Shown: positions 1-10,580, numbered from the stretch's first letter. The stretch: DNA of 64,000 bases from Symbiodinium natans (GCA_905221605.1 CAJNDS010002368.1:884511-948510), one strand, 5' to 3'. Translations and numbers: made by a program. Notes: generated from the letters alone by a model not told the origin.

Positions 1-1300
1 CAGAGTGCTGGGAGCGAGGCGGCTCAAGGCGTCAATGCAAGCACCCTCGTCCAACACGCCTGCTCGTCGAAGAAAGGGACCGGGTCCTGCGACCAACATG
101 GCTCGGGTTGGAAAAACCGACACGGGGCGTGCCCTGGCTTAGCTATGGGCTTGAGGGTGTCTTAAACACAGTATGGGTGAAACAGATAGTCCCAGGAAAG
201 TGTATAGGCTCAAGCAACAGCAGCAGTCAACACGTCCCATCCCGGCCATCGGGGCGAGTCGAGGTGAAAGCCCCCTTGATACAGGGGGGCTGTGGGGGGT
301 ACCGCCAGGGTTGCCTCGCGAGGGTTGCCGCCACCAGGGTTGCCGCCGCCAAATTTGCCCCACCCCAGTGTGACAGGGTTGCCCCTCCCGCCAGGGTTGC
401 CCCCGCCAGGGGTGCCCCCACCAGGGTTGCCCCGCAGGGTTTCCCTGCGAAAAAAGGCCCCAAAAAATTAAGTGGTTCTTAAGTGACAGGGTTGCCAGGG
501 TGACAGTGACAGGGTTGCCCCCGCCAGGGTTGACCCCGCCAGGGTTGCCCCCCCCGGGGTTGCCCCCGCCAGGGTTGCCCCCGCCAGGGTTGCCAGGGTG
601 GCCCCCACACAAAAGCATTGGCAACAGATACTGCACACATTCAGGGTTACCCTACTCAAAAAAAGCCCTAAAAAATACGTGGTTCTTAAGTGACAGGGTT
701 GCCAGAGTGACAGTGACCGGGCTGCCCCCTGCCAGGGTTGCCCCCGCCAGGGTTGCCCCCGCCAGGGCCAGTCCCCCCCCCCCCCAAGGTTCATGCTGCT
801 TACGAACCTCTGATAACTGCACCAAAAACCCTACTCAAAATACCTCCAAAGAGTTTTTTGGGGGTTATCCCAATGATAAGTAAGGGTTATAAGCCCAGTT
901 ATAAGTGGTTCTTAAGTCCCATGAACCTCCAAGCAGGGTTGCCCCCGCCCGAGCTGCCCCCGCCAGAGTGGCCCCCGCCAGGGTTGGCCCTCCCAGGGTT
1001 GCCCCTGCCCCCGCCAGGGTTGCCCCCGCCAGGGTTGCCCCCGCCAGGTTGCCCCCGCGCCCCCGCCAGGGTTGCCCCCGCCAGGGTTGCCCCTGCCAGG
1101 GTTGCCCCCGCCAGGGTTGCCCTCGCCAGGGTTGCCCCAATATTGCCGGCACCAGGGTTGCCCTCAGTTGTCCCCGCCAGGGTTGCAGGGTTGCCCTGGC
1201 AAGGTTGCCCTGGCAGGGTTGCCCTGGCAGGGTTGCCCCCTCCAGGGTTGCCCCCGCCAGGGTTGCCCCCCGCCATGGCTTAGCTATGGGCTTGAGGGTG
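1..1300. repeat. GC-rich minisatellite (GGGTTGCCCCCGCCA-type)
   Basis: Imperfect tandem copies of a 15-bp unit, GGGTTGCCCCCGCCA and variants, fill most of 290-600, 690-780 and 930-1275. Fifteen is a multiple of three, so all frames give pentapeptide repeats (PPPGL, ARVAP, TLAGA) and several long ORFs on both strands. These ORFs are best read as translated minisatellite. The CAGGGTTG core also resembles the telomere-like unit that dominates the rest of the window. Confidence 0.85.
131..275. repeat. Duplicated non-minisatellite unit, copy 1 (short CAG)
   Basis: This segment (TGGCTTAGCTATGGGCTTGA onward to GAGTCGAGGTGAAAGCCC) recurs at 1273-1485. Here the central tract is only CAACAGCAGCAG. The copies share the flanks on both sides of the CAG tract, so a segment was duplicated together with its microsatellite. 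Confidence 0.8.
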
Positions 1301-1365
1301 CCTTAAACACAGCACGGATGAAACAGCTTGTCCCGCTCCCTGTTGATCCAGGAAAGTGTAGGCTC

Positions 1366-1440
<75 letters not shown>

Positions 1441-1485
1441 TCATACCTCCCATCCCGGCCATCGGGGAGAGTCGAGGTGAAAGCC
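1273..1485. repeat. Duplicated unit, copy 2 with expanded CAG tract
   Basis: Second copy of the unit at 131-275. The CAG tract at about 1367-1440 has roughly 25 triplets with one CAA interruption, against about four in copy 1. One frame of the flanking ORF (1072-1620) would make polyglutamine and the other strand polycysteine, but nothing shows that either is translated. Confidence 0.85.
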
Positions 1486-2103
1486 CACTTGGGGTTAGAC
1501 CGCTCTAAACCCGAAAAAGGCGGTAGTTTGGGTGGCTGGGGTGGGATCCGCTGCACCGAGGCGGCCCGACTGGCGGTCGGGACCGCGGCACTTCGGAACA
1601 CCCTAAACCCTAAACCCTAAACCCTAAACCCTCTTGGGGCTTCAGGAAGGCTCGATCTGGCAGGGGTTGAGGGCTAATCACCTGCCGCCCCCAGCCACTA
1701 GCAGATTCAGAGGGTTCTGACCCCAAAGGCATTTAGGGTTTAGGGTTTTAGGGTTTAGGGTTTAGGGTCTAGAGGGTCACTGTTCTAGCATTCATTCCAG
1801 GCTTAGAAAAAACACCCACCCGCCCAAAGAATCCCATAACATTAAGAACATAAAAGGTTCTCATCCTACCCCAGAGAGTTTTACCTACCCACTCCTAAAC
1901 CCTGAGGCCCTAAACCCTGAGGCCCTAAACCCTGAAGCCCTAAACCCTGAAGCCCTAAACCCTGAAGCCCTAACCCTGGAGCCCTCAAACCCTAAACCCT
2001 GAAGCCCTAAACCCTGAAGCCCTAAACCCTGAAGCCCTAAACCCTGCAGCCCTAAACTTTGAAGACCTAAACCCTGAAGCCCTAAACCCTGAAGCACTGG
2101 TCC

Positions 2104-2310
2104 AGGTCCAGTCGCGAACATTGGGGTCAGATTGACAGTCAGCAACACTGGTCCAGATTGACCGAAGAAAAGTCGCGAACATTGGGGTCAGATTGACCGA
2201 AAAATCACCAACACTGGTCCAAATTGGCCGAAGTGTCGCGAACATTGGGGTCAGATTGACCGAAAAGTCACGAACAACGGGGGGCAGATTGACCGAAAAG
2301 TCCCGAAGGT
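2104..2310. repeat. Tandem repeat with GTCGCGAACATTGGGGTCAG core
   Basis: Three to four diverged copies of a unit containing TCGCGAACATTGGGGTCAGA followed by TTGACCGAAAAGT, alternating with CAACACTGGTCCAGATTG. The unit has nothing telomeric in it and is not seen elsewhere in the window. Confidence 0.75.
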
Positions 2311-2621
2311 TTAAATATATATGTGATAGAGAGGGTTTAGGGTTTAGGGTTTAGGGTTTAGGGTTTAGGGTTTAAGGTTTAGGGTTTAGGGTTTAGGGTT
2401 AGGCTTTAGGCTTTAGGCTTTAGGCTTTAGGCTTTAGGCTTTATGGGTTTAGGGCTGTCGGGCTGTAGGGGCAAGCCCTAACCCCTCTGCACCTTCAAGG
2501 CCAAGAAGACGATAAAGAGCGCAAACGACCTGGGCTGCACTTCAAGGTTCACTGGGTTTGGAATTGAGGGTTCAGGGTTTAGGGTTTAGGGTTTAGGGTT
2601 TAGGGTTTAGGGTTTAGGGTT

Positions 2622-2759
2622 TATCATGAATAGTTACATGAATAGTTATAAGTAGGGTGATAAGCACCCTGAATAAGGCTATAACCATACTGCTCCTAGT
2701 TCTAACATTCTAACCCTGCTTGTAACTACCCACCACGAACCTCCAAGTAACCCCTGCTT
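2622..2759. mobile_element. MITE-like element family M1, copy
   Basis: The right end reads TAACTACCCACCACGAACCTCCAAGTA and the left part GAATAGTTATAAGTAGGGT. It matches the terminal inverted repeats of the well-preserved copy at 62740-62880. No coding capacity. Confidence 0.65.
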
Positions 2760-3458
2760 AGGCTCCAGAAGGCTCGGTTCTGGGGCTTTGGGGTTCAGAG
2801 TCTAGAAAAACCCCTCAACCACAATCCCCAAACCCTAAACGCTAAACCCTAAACCCCAAACCCCAAACCCTAAACCCTAAACCCTAAACCCTGAACCCTC
2901 AACCCTTAGCTCCAAATTCTTAGGACTTGGGTGGTGGCGGGCTGCTAGGGCTTGGAAAATCAGGGTGCCAGGGTTGTTGGCTACAAGTCTCTGGGGCTTT
3001 GGAGAGTTTCTTTCGGGTTGAGGCTTGTAAGGGTTGAGGTTTAAAAGAACCCTGGCCCGAAACCCTAAACCCAGTCGTTTCAAATGGTACCGTGAGGGTT
3101 GCTTGACTGCTTTGAAGAGTTGCCTATGCACAGTTGGTAATTGAGGATGCAAGCTAGACCCAATCGCCCTACAAGCCGCCCCTAAGCCGTACACTCCGTA
3201 AGAGCTGAACCCTAAACCCTAAACCTTAAACTCTATACGAGCTAAACCCTGAAGCCAAGTTGGAGGCGCTTCCTAAATCAGGGCTTTCTTGTACTCTATG
3301 CGACAAGTCCTAAAACCTTGGCCCTACACCCCTCATCCCCTAAACCATCCTAAGCCCTAAGGCCCTAAACCCTAAACCCTAAGCCCTCAAACCCAAACCC
3401 TGAACCCTAAACCGAACCCTGAACCTGGCCCTCAACTGCACAGCCAAAGGCCAAGACC

Positions 3459-3552
3459 ACTTGAAGGTTCATGACTAGTTATAAGTAGGGTCAAACAAGC
3501 AAAGTTCTCCCACTGAAACCCTACTAAAAACTGCAGGCGAACCTCCAAGTAG
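3459..3552. mobile_element. MITE-like element family M1, short copy
   Basis: Starts ACTTGAAGGTTCATGACTAG and ends GCGAACCTCCAAGTAG, the two inverted ends of family M1, with a shortened middle. Confidence 0.65.
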
Positions 3553-3967
3553 CCCTAAACCTAAACCCTAAACCCTAAACCCTACCCATAGCTACCCAGG
3601 TTTCTAAGGCATGCACCCAGTGCCATCTCCTCCGCCGGAGATGACGCGCGGCCTGCGTGGCTTGGGCAAGCGTGGGATCCTAGACAGCCAGGGTTTAGAG
3701 TTTAGGGTTTAGGGTTTAGGGTTTAGGGTTGAGGGTTGAGGGTTGAGGGTTTAGGGTTGAGGGTTTAGGGTTTAGGGTTGAGGCTTGAGGGCTTAGGGTT
3801 TAGGTTTGGGGCTTAGGGTTTCGGGGGCTTAGGGTTTAGAGTTTAGGGATGAGGGCTTAGAGTTTAGAGTTTAGGGTAGCAATAGCTAAGCCAGCAGCGC
3901 TGTCGCTTGCTCTGACTCACAGTCAGAAAGAATCTTTGCGCGGCGAAGTTCAAATGGCAACCAGAAC

Positions 3968-4024
3968 CTGCACCCAGAGAACGCTCCCAAGCTTTCCGCT
4001 TCTTCTCAGCCCTTTGCCTCAGCT
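3968..4024 (-). CDS. Exon-like island, lysine/arginine-rich peptide
   Basis: On the minus strand a pyrimidine-rich stretch ends TTCTTCAG and is followed by a 57-nt open segment encoding LRQRAEKKRKAWERSLGA, then G|GTTCTGG as a possible donor. It lies between telomere-like blocks like the assigned exons further right. The gene is unidentified. Confidence 0.4.
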
Positions 4025-4234
4025 CTGAAGAAAGAAGAGGAGAAAGGTTAAAGAAAGAGGATTGCGAGGGCTGTCTTTCGGGCTTGGGGGTGGCCCCTAC
4101 TCAAAGAAGGTTCATGGGCACTCGAAGGTTCATGGGGAGTCTGTAAGTACCCTAACTAGGGTTATAGCCAGTTCTTGCTACCCTAAACCCTAAACCCTAA
4201 ACCCGAAACCCTAAACCCTAAACTCTAAACCCTG

Positions 4235-4334
4235 AAGCCATCAAGCGCTGGCACCTCAATCCCATTGCTTTCGCTTCGTCCTTGGCTTTGCCCAGCTCAA
4301 TCCTCCAGGGGCCAACTTGTTGCAGTGCTTTTGG
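4235..4334 (-). CDS. Exon-like island, unassigned
   Basis: The minus strand is open through a GC-rich island and encodes VGPWRIELGKAKDEAKAMG and onward. Amino-acid composition and codon third positions look coding. CCCTAAA lies on the left. Family unknown. Confidence 0.4.
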
Positions 4335-4763
4335 GGGTTCCTAAACGCCAAACCCTACAACCTAAACCCGAAACCCTAAACCCTAAACACTAAACCCTAA
4401 ACCCTAAACCCTAAACCCTAAGCCGGGTGCTGTAGCGTCAGGCGAGTGGCTCGTACAACTTGGAGCTTGGGATCCCACTTCAAGACTGCCTAAAAACCAG
4501 GCTCGCCCTTCAACACCTCTGAAAGTGCTCCTCAATAACACCCGCTTAGGCCCCATAACTTTCCCCAAGAGGGACATAGGAATAAGAAAGTGCACCCTTT
4601 TTGGTTTACAGGTATCAGGGAACCTAAACACAAAAAAGAGGGAATGAGGGCCTAGTCTGGCACGTCAGGACACCCAGTCCAGAACATAGGCCCTTCGGTT
4701 CAGGGGTGGTGGCGGGCTACAGTCCTCAGCCCTTAAAACCCCAAAAAAACCTGGCACTCCAGG

Positions 4764-4843
4764 CCCTAAACCCTAAACCCTAAACCCTAAACCCTAAACC
4801 CTAAACCCTAAACCCTAAACCCTAAACCCTAAACCCTAAACCC
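4764..4843. repeat. CCCTAAA array
   Basis: About 11 near-perfect heptamers, directly left of the exon-like island at 4850-4958. Confidence 0.9.
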
Positions 4844-4849
4844 CCTCAA

Positions 4850-4958
4850 TCGAGCCCAGTCCTGAAAACGTCCAGAAGTCCACCTCGATGTTGGCCTTTG
4901 ACCTCGGAGCCGGTGGGGAGGACTGCGGCTCGCTGCAGCGAGCCGCATTTTATGAGGG
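4850..4958 (-). CDS. Exon-like island containing a perfect 22-bp palindrome
   Basis: The minus strand is open and reads SSPPAPRSKANIEVDFWTFS and further, with strong coding character. CCCTAAA lies to the left and TTTAGGG to the right, the arrangement seen around the fabD exons. Positions 4925-4946 form a perfect palindrome, GCGGCTCGCTG plus its reverse complement. The gene is unidentified. Confidence 0.45.
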
Positions 4959-5565
4959 TTTAGGGGTTAGGGTTTCGGGGTTCAGGTTTAGGGCTTAGTG
5001 TTTTGCGTTTTGGGGTTTTATGTATTTCTGCTTGTTTTTGTTTGTTTGCAGGGCGCGCGGTCTAGGGGTCAGGGTCTATGCGTGATTGCTGCTTGAAATT
5101 GAGTTTAGGGAGGGTCTTATGTTTGAAGGTCTAGGCCCTACATCGCACATCGTTTCAACTCCTCCGCCAGAACCCCAAGTCCCAAGCAGGAGCATGCTTC
5201 CTTGGACGGGGTTAGGGTTTAGAGTTTAACCCAACAAACATTACACGCAATCCAGGCCCTAAACCTGTATCCCTAAGCCCTAAACCCTAAACCCTTCGGC
5301 GGTGCTTGGGCAGGGCTTGGGTTCCTGGGATCCAGCCCCGTCAAGCGTAGGGTTTAAGGATTCGGGGCTCAAGAAGACGCTGCAGAGGCTCCGCACCTAG
5401 TCGAAACAGAGATCTGACTGGTTGCTGTTGGCTTGCGCTTAAACCCTAGACCCCAAAGCCTGGGTTTAGGGTTCAGGGTTTAGGGCTTAGAGCCCGTCTG
5501 AGGCAGCGGCAACATCGATAATGTTGAAAAATCGATCCTGTCTTCCAAAACCCTAAGTGCGGGTG

Positions 5566-5669
5566 TTTAGGGTTTAGGGTTTAGGGTTTAGGGTTTAGGG
5601 TTTAGGGTTTAGGGTTTAGGGTTTAGGGTTTAGGGTTTAGGGTTTAGGGTTTAGGGTTTAGGGTTTAGG
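5566..5669. repeat. TTTAGGG array
   Basis: About 15 near-perfect heptamers ending at the start of an M1 element. Confidence 0.9.
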
Positions 5670-5671
5670 GC

Positions 5672-5809
5672 TGCTCGGAGGTTCATGGGTAGGTAGGTAC
5701 AAGTGGGGTTCTAAGTCGGGCAACTATATCATCAGAACGGGCTATAGCCTTAGTTACGGGTACAGTACCTGCGACCCTACTTATAGCTATACCCATGAAC
5801 CTCCAAGTA
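5672..5809. mobile_element. MITE-like element family M1, near-complete copy
   Basis: The left end CGGAGGTTCATGGGTAGG and right end CTATACCCATGAACCTCCAAGT are inverted repeats matching the M1 consensus. The 138-bp element has no ORF. It is inserted between TTTAGGG (left) and CCCTAAA (right). Confidence 0.75.
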
Positions 5810-5819
5810 TCCCTAAACC

Positions 5820-6317
5820 CTAAACCCTAAACCCTAAACCATTCCCCCCCCCCCCCAAGTGCTTTGTAACAGGGACGAAACACTAAGGGTTTAGGGTTTC
5901 GGGTTTAGGGTTTAGGGTTTTTTGGGTTTCGACGATTAGGTGTTGATTCTTTAAATTTCTTGTCATATTGCGTAGCTAATCTCGGGTTGAGTGTTAGGGT
6001 TTTTCGGGTTTTAAGTAGGATGGCTCTGAGCTTGGGGGGGGGGGGGGGGAGCGAGCGAGGGGGCGATTGGGGCTTTGAGGGCCTGTGTTTAGGGTTTAGG
6101 GCTTCGGGTTTAGGGTTTAGGGTTTAGGGTTTAGTTGTCAGTGAACGGAATTAGGGTTTGTAGGGATTCAAGCCCAAGCCCGCAAGCCTACACCCCGAAC
6201 CTAACGAAACCCTGCGCCCCGTCCTTGTAGTAAGGCGAACGCCTGGCAACTCGCCTCGGTTCCGGCTGACGCATGGTTGAGCAGCATGAAACCCCAAAGA
6301 ATTCGCCAATGTGCAGA

Positions 6318-6348
<31 letters not shown>

Positions 6349-7200
6349 GGAGAGGAGGGAAGTGAGCAAACAAGAAGAGCAGCAACGAAACAAACAAGAC
6401 GCTGGGCTCCGAAATGGTCATGGCCCCCGACGTGAAGCAAATGCAAGTAATTGAGGTTAAAACATGCCCCAAACCCGAAATACCTACAGGAACCCTAAGC
6501 CCCAAACCCAAAATACACCTACAGCACCCTCAACCCTAGACCCAAGCCTTAACACACACCTTGGGAGACCTGAAAAGGGCCAAACCCCAGCCGCCCCCGG
6601 GCGCTGGGGCCTTCGGGGCTTCGGGTTTATAGGGTGTAGGGTTCAGGGTTTAGAGTTTAGGGTTTAGGGTACAGAGTTCAGGGTTCAGAGCTTCGGGCTC
6701 AGAATCCCGAAACCCTAGCCCTAAACCCCCCCCCAATCCCCTTATAAGAGCACCCAACCATGACATTTGAAGTATGTCCACATCTTTTGCACAGAGCAGA
6801 GCGTCACCACATGTAAACCCTCAACCCCTAAAGAACACACCCAAGACTCCAAGCACCCAAACCGCTAAAACCCCCCAAGCCTAAACCCTAAACCCCCTTT
6901 GCCCTAAACCTAAACCCTAAACTCCTACACCCTGAAGCCCCTAAACCCCTAACCCTAAACCCCTAAGCCCCAAACCCTAAACCCTAAACCCCTAACACCC
7001 TGAACCCCCTAAACCCTAAACCCTGCAACCCTAAAAACCCTCATACCCTCAACCCTTAAACCCCAAACACCCTGCAGTAGCTAACCCCCGTAAACCCTAA
7101 ACCCTTTAATTCCTCAACCCTAAACCCTCAACCCTCAACCCTAAACCCTAAACCCTCAACCCTCAACCCTGAACCCTAAACCCTAAACCCTGAACCCCAC
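5820..7200. repeat. Telomere-like mosaic with homopolymers and a GA microsatellite
   Basis: Alternating CCCTAAA and TTTAGGG blocks, a C-run at about 5847, a G-run at about 6037 and a (GA)n tract at 6313-6350. At 6190-6300 the minus strand has a short exon-like peptide, MRQPEPRRVARRSPYYKDG. The hydrophobic ORFs across 6300-6450 derive from the CT repeat. Confidence 0.6.
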
Positions 7201-7204
7201 CCCT

Positions 7205-7300
7205 CCCCCTCAATTCCCAGTCGAAGCCGCAGGATGTCAGCCCCGGCTGCAGCTCCTGACCTGATCTCACTGGAGGGAAGACTGCGGGCTTCAGGGCGAT
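7205..7300 (-). CDS. Exon-like island, unassigned
   Basis: The minus-strand frame reads ELQPGLTSCGFDWELRG after LKPAVFPPVRSGQ. CCCTAAA on the left and TTTAGGG on the right. A plus-strand frame is also open, so strand is inferred from context. Confidence 0.35.
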
Positions 7301-7437
7301 TTAGGGTATGGGGTTTATTGGGTTTCTAGGGTTTAGGGTGTTTAGGGTTTAGGGTTTAGGGTTGCGGGTTTAGGGTTTAGGGTGTAGGGTGTAGGGTTTA
7401 GGTTTAGGTTTAGGGCTTAGCGTGTAGGGTGTAGGGT

Positions 7438-7465
7438 GTAGGGTTGAGGGTGTAGGGTGTAGGGT

Positions 7466-7546
<81 letters not shown>

Positions 7547-7548
7547 GG
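7438..7548. repeat. Variant array GGGTTGA
   Basis: A run of about 12 GGGTTGA heptamers, a uniform variant of TTTAGGG. Confidence 0.85.
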
Positions 7549-7978
7549 TAAACCCAATAAGAGAACATATAACGTATCCCCAGGGTCCTACCTAGATCTG
7601 AAAAGGATGGAAGACTTTGGGGGGGCTCAGGGCGATCTCGAGGGGTTTGGGTTTTAGGGTTTGGTCTTTAGGGTTTGGGGGCCTAAACCCTAAACCCTAA
7701 ACCCTGAACCCTGAAGCCTGAACCCTAAACCCTAAACCCTAAACCCCCGCGAGGATGCAGGGTTTAGGGCTTAAAGGGGGGTTGAGGGGGCTTCAGGCCG
7801 AGGGCTCCAGGAGTTTTAGGCAAAAAGTGACCTACGAGCTCGGGGGCTCAGGAGCTTAAGGGTGATAGAGCTTCAGGATTTTGGGAAGTTGAGGGGGGCA
7901 CATGGCCAAAAGCCCTAAGCCTAAAACCGGGCCTTCAGGGAGAGTGCGTAAAAAAGAGGCCCGCGGATATTCAAGGTA

Positions 7979-8059
7979 CCCCCCCCCCCCCCCCCCCCCC
8001 CCACCCCCCCCTAAAGCCAACAAACCCCCCTCCCCCCTCCCCCTCACCCCCCCCCCCAT
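7979..8059. repeat. Poly-C tracts
   Basis: C-runs with few interruptions. They generate proline/glycine ORFs on both strands that I do not regard as genes. Confidence 0.85.
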
Positions 8060-8089
8060 GCTAAATTCCACATTTCCTCTGCCATTTTT

Positions 8090-8600
8090 GGTAGGATTCC
8101 TATTGTTTGTTCATCGGAATCCTCTTAATTTCAAGAGGATTTCTATTAATTTAACAAGATTTCTGTTTGCCTTCTTTTTTTCGTAGCATTTCAGTTCAAT
8201 TTTAATGGGGTTGGAATTAATTTGTCAAATCGGACTTCTACTAAGTTTAATAGCAGTTCAATTAATTGTAATAGGAGTTGAACTTAATTCGAAAAGGATT
8301 TCTATTATTAATACGAATCCCGTTAAACGTAATACAAATCTTATTAGAAGGAATAAAAACCTCATTCATATTATTTGAAACCTTTCAAAAGTAACAAAAA
8401 CTCTAACCCGATTAGAATCAAAAGAAGTCCTATTAAAACTTTAATTAAAATCAAGTGAAACCCTATTAAGAATACTTTTATTAAAAGAAACAGAAATGCC
8501 ACTAATGGAAGCCAGAAACCCTTGCTCCCTATTTAAAAAAAATCCACATTTTGTATTTGTTAATTTCTATTAAAGTAAATCGAAATCTTATTAAAATTGA
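8090..8600. repeat. AT-rich degenerate repeat block
   Basis: About 500 bp of AT-rich DNA free of telomere-like units, built of degenerate copies of an approximately 20-bp phrase such as AGGATTTCTATTAATTTAA in both orientations. No convincing reading frame. Confidence 0.55.
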
Positions 8601-8618
8601 TAAAAGGGTGAATTGACC

Positions 8619-8960
8619 AAGGGGGGGGAGGGGCCCCACCCCACTTGAACAAGAGAGGGGGGGGGGAGGGGGGGGGGGAGGGGGGGGGAGGGGGGGGAGG
8701 GGGGGGAGGGGGGGGAGGGGGGGGAGGGGGGGAGGGGGGGGGGGGGGGAGGGGGGGGGGGGGGGGGGGGAGGGGGGGGGGGGGGAGGGGGGGGGGAGGGG
8801 GGGGGGGAGGGGGGGGAGGGGGGGGAGGGGGGGGGAGGGGGGGGGGGGGGGGGGAGGGGGGGGAGGGGGGGGGGGGGGGGGAGGGGGGGGGGGAGGGAGG
8901 AAGGAGAGGGGGGGAGGGAGGGGGGGGGAGGGGGGGGAGGGGGGGGAGGGGGGGGGGGGC
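8619..8960. repeat. Poly-G tract with single A interruptions
   Basis: About 340 bp of runs of 6-16 G separated by single A residues. It could form extended G-quadruplexes on the + strand. The glycine-rich (+) and proline-rich (-) ORFs across it are by-products. Confidence 0.9.
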
Positions 8961-8961
8961 C

Positions 8962-9040
8962 TCCCTGAACAAGACAGGCTGGCCTATGTTCCTGCAGGCC
9001 TCAGAACCGCGCACTATCCCTTCATGGGGCTTGGGGTTCG
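8962..9040 (-). CDS. Exon-like island next to poly-G
   Basis: The minus strand encodes HEGIVRGSEACRNIGQPV and continues into the poly-proline by-product of the G tract. Good coding character. Family unknown. Confidence 0.35.
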
Positions 9041-9320
9041 GGTTTAGGTTCACATTCCTTCATTCTTGGGGGGCTGGGCTCAAACCCTCGTCCCTGAACT
9101 GAAAACCCTGCAACCCAAACCCTGCACCCTAAATCTTAACCCACTGAAAACCTGAACCCTACAACCCCAACTAAACCACAACCACGGGCCCTGATCCCAA
9201 ATCCCGAAGACATGAACCCCACACCCTACACCCTAAACCCTAAAGCCCCAAGCCTATACTATACCCTAAAACCCTCACCCTGTCCTAAAGCCCGAAATGA
9301 AGACCTGCCCTAAAGACCTA

Positions 9321-9550
9321 CCACCCCTAAACCCCTAAACCCCTAAACCCCTAAACCCCTAAACCCCTAAACCCCTAAACCCCTAAACCCCTAAACCCCT
9401 AAACCCCCTAAACCCCTAAACCCCTAAACCCCTAAACCCCTAAACCCCTAAACCCCTAAACCCCTAAACCCCTAAACCCCTAAACCCCTAAACCCCTAAA
9501 CCCCTAAACCCCTAAACCCCTAAACCCCTAAACCCCTAAACCCCTAAACC
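9321..9550. repeat. Variant array CCCCTAAA (8-mer)
   Basis: About 28 almost identical CCCCTAAA octamers, one of the cleanest variant arrays in the window. Confidence 0.9.
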
Positions 9551-9559
9551 AAAACTCCA

Positions 9560-9648
9560 AAAACAATCCACCAAGGCTGCCGCATGGGATTGATCAGCGC
9601 CAGCGTGGGCACGTGATGCCCTGGAAGCCGTTCATGGGCAGAGGGTTT
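9560..9648 (-). CDS. Exon-like island, unassigned
   Basis: The minus strand is open and encodes GHHVPTLALINPMRQPWWIV. TTTAGGG-type DNA on the right, CCCCTAAA on the left. Not identified. Confidence 0.45.
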
Positions 9649-10367
9649 AGAGTTTGGGGTTTAGGGCGTAGGGCGTAGGGTGTAGGGCTTAGGGCTTAGG
9701 GCTTAGGGCTTAGGGTTTAGGGATTGGGGTTAAGGGTTTGGGGTCTCTCGCAGGCGAGCTTTTAGACGCAAGACGGATAGGCTTCTTTGGGTGCTTCGTC
9801 TGGCGCTGCTGCTTCTTTTTATTTGTTTTTTCTTTGTTTTTTTTTTTTGGGGGGGGGGAGGGGGGTATAATATCTAGGGTTTTGGGTTTAGGCTTTGGGG
9901 CCAAGTTCCCCAAACCTAAAACAAAGATCATGTTTGGTGGTGGTCTAGAGCTACTTTGTTTGAGAGGGTTCATTGGCTCACAGGGCTTGAAGGGGTTTGT
10001 GGGATGAGGGGCTTTGGGTCATTCCGGGTCTTATGGGGCTTGCGGTCAGGGCTGATTGGGTTTTGAATGCTCAGAGGGCTTGGGGCTTTGTGTTGATTGT
10101 GTTTCTTCGTGTTGTGGCAGGCTTAGGCCCTTGTATTCAAGACGCTACTTAACGTACATCACCCTGCCAGTGAGTACCCAGCACACTCCAAAAAAAAAAC
10201 ACAATTGCTTGAGGGTGGTGGCCCGAAGCCCGAAACCCCAAGGCCACAAACGCTAAGCCCCGAAGCCCTAAAAACGCCCGTAACGCCCTCAATAGACCCC
10301 AACCGCCCAAAACCAGAAAACCCCTAACATCCCTAAACCCTAACATTGCCCAAAGCGCCCCAAAACC

Positions 10368-10450
10368 CCCCCAAACCCCCCCAAAACCCCCCAAAACCCC
10401 CCAAAACCCCCCAAAACCCCCCAAAACCCCCCAAAACCCCCCAAAACCCC
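10368..10450. repeat. Variant array CCAAAACCC
   Basis: Tandem 9-mers of CCCCAAAAC type next to the island at 10480. Confidence 0.8.
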
Positions 10451-10479
10451 TGGACTCTCAGCCCCCCTAAGCCCTAACA

Positions 10480-10580
10480 GGGGCCTTCTTCGAAGGGAGG
10501 CAGGTGGGAGATCTCTCCGTAACGGTTGGCGGCCCTGAGGAAATCGAGCAGAGGCTCCGAGACATGGTGGGGGGGAGAGG
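10480..10580 (-). CDS. Exon-like island, unassigned
   Basis: The minus strand is open and encodes SEPLLDFLRAANRYGEISHL and a few more residues before a TAG made by the adjoining repeat. CCCTAA-type on the left, TTTAGGG-type on the right. Confidence 0.45.

Larger units (their letters stand above)
1600..3590. repeat. Telomere-like repeat mosaic
   Basis: Blocks of CCCTAAA and TTTAGGG with variants (CCCTGAAG at 1890-2100, TTTAGGC at 2398-2445) alternate in orientation. Apart from the tandem repeat at 2104-2310 and the elements at 2622-2759 and 3459-3552, I see no gene. The ORFs at 1885-2245 are translated repeats. Confidence 0.8.

Noticed and set aside
108-1283. Several overlapping ORFs of 100-180 codons
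   Set aside because: They translate the 15-bp minisatellite in different frames and strands (PPPGL, ARVAP, TLAGA repeats).
6188-6511. Hydrophobic minus-strand ORF of 107 codons as a membrane protein
   Set aside because: The hydrophobic part is a translated CT microsatellite.
8529-9053. 174-codon proline-rich ORF and opposing glycine-rich ORF
   Set aside because: By-products of the poly-G tract. Only the short island at 8962-9040 looks coding.
9321-9550. CRISPR-like regular array
   Set aside because: Octamers in direct tandem without spacers; a telomere-like variant array.
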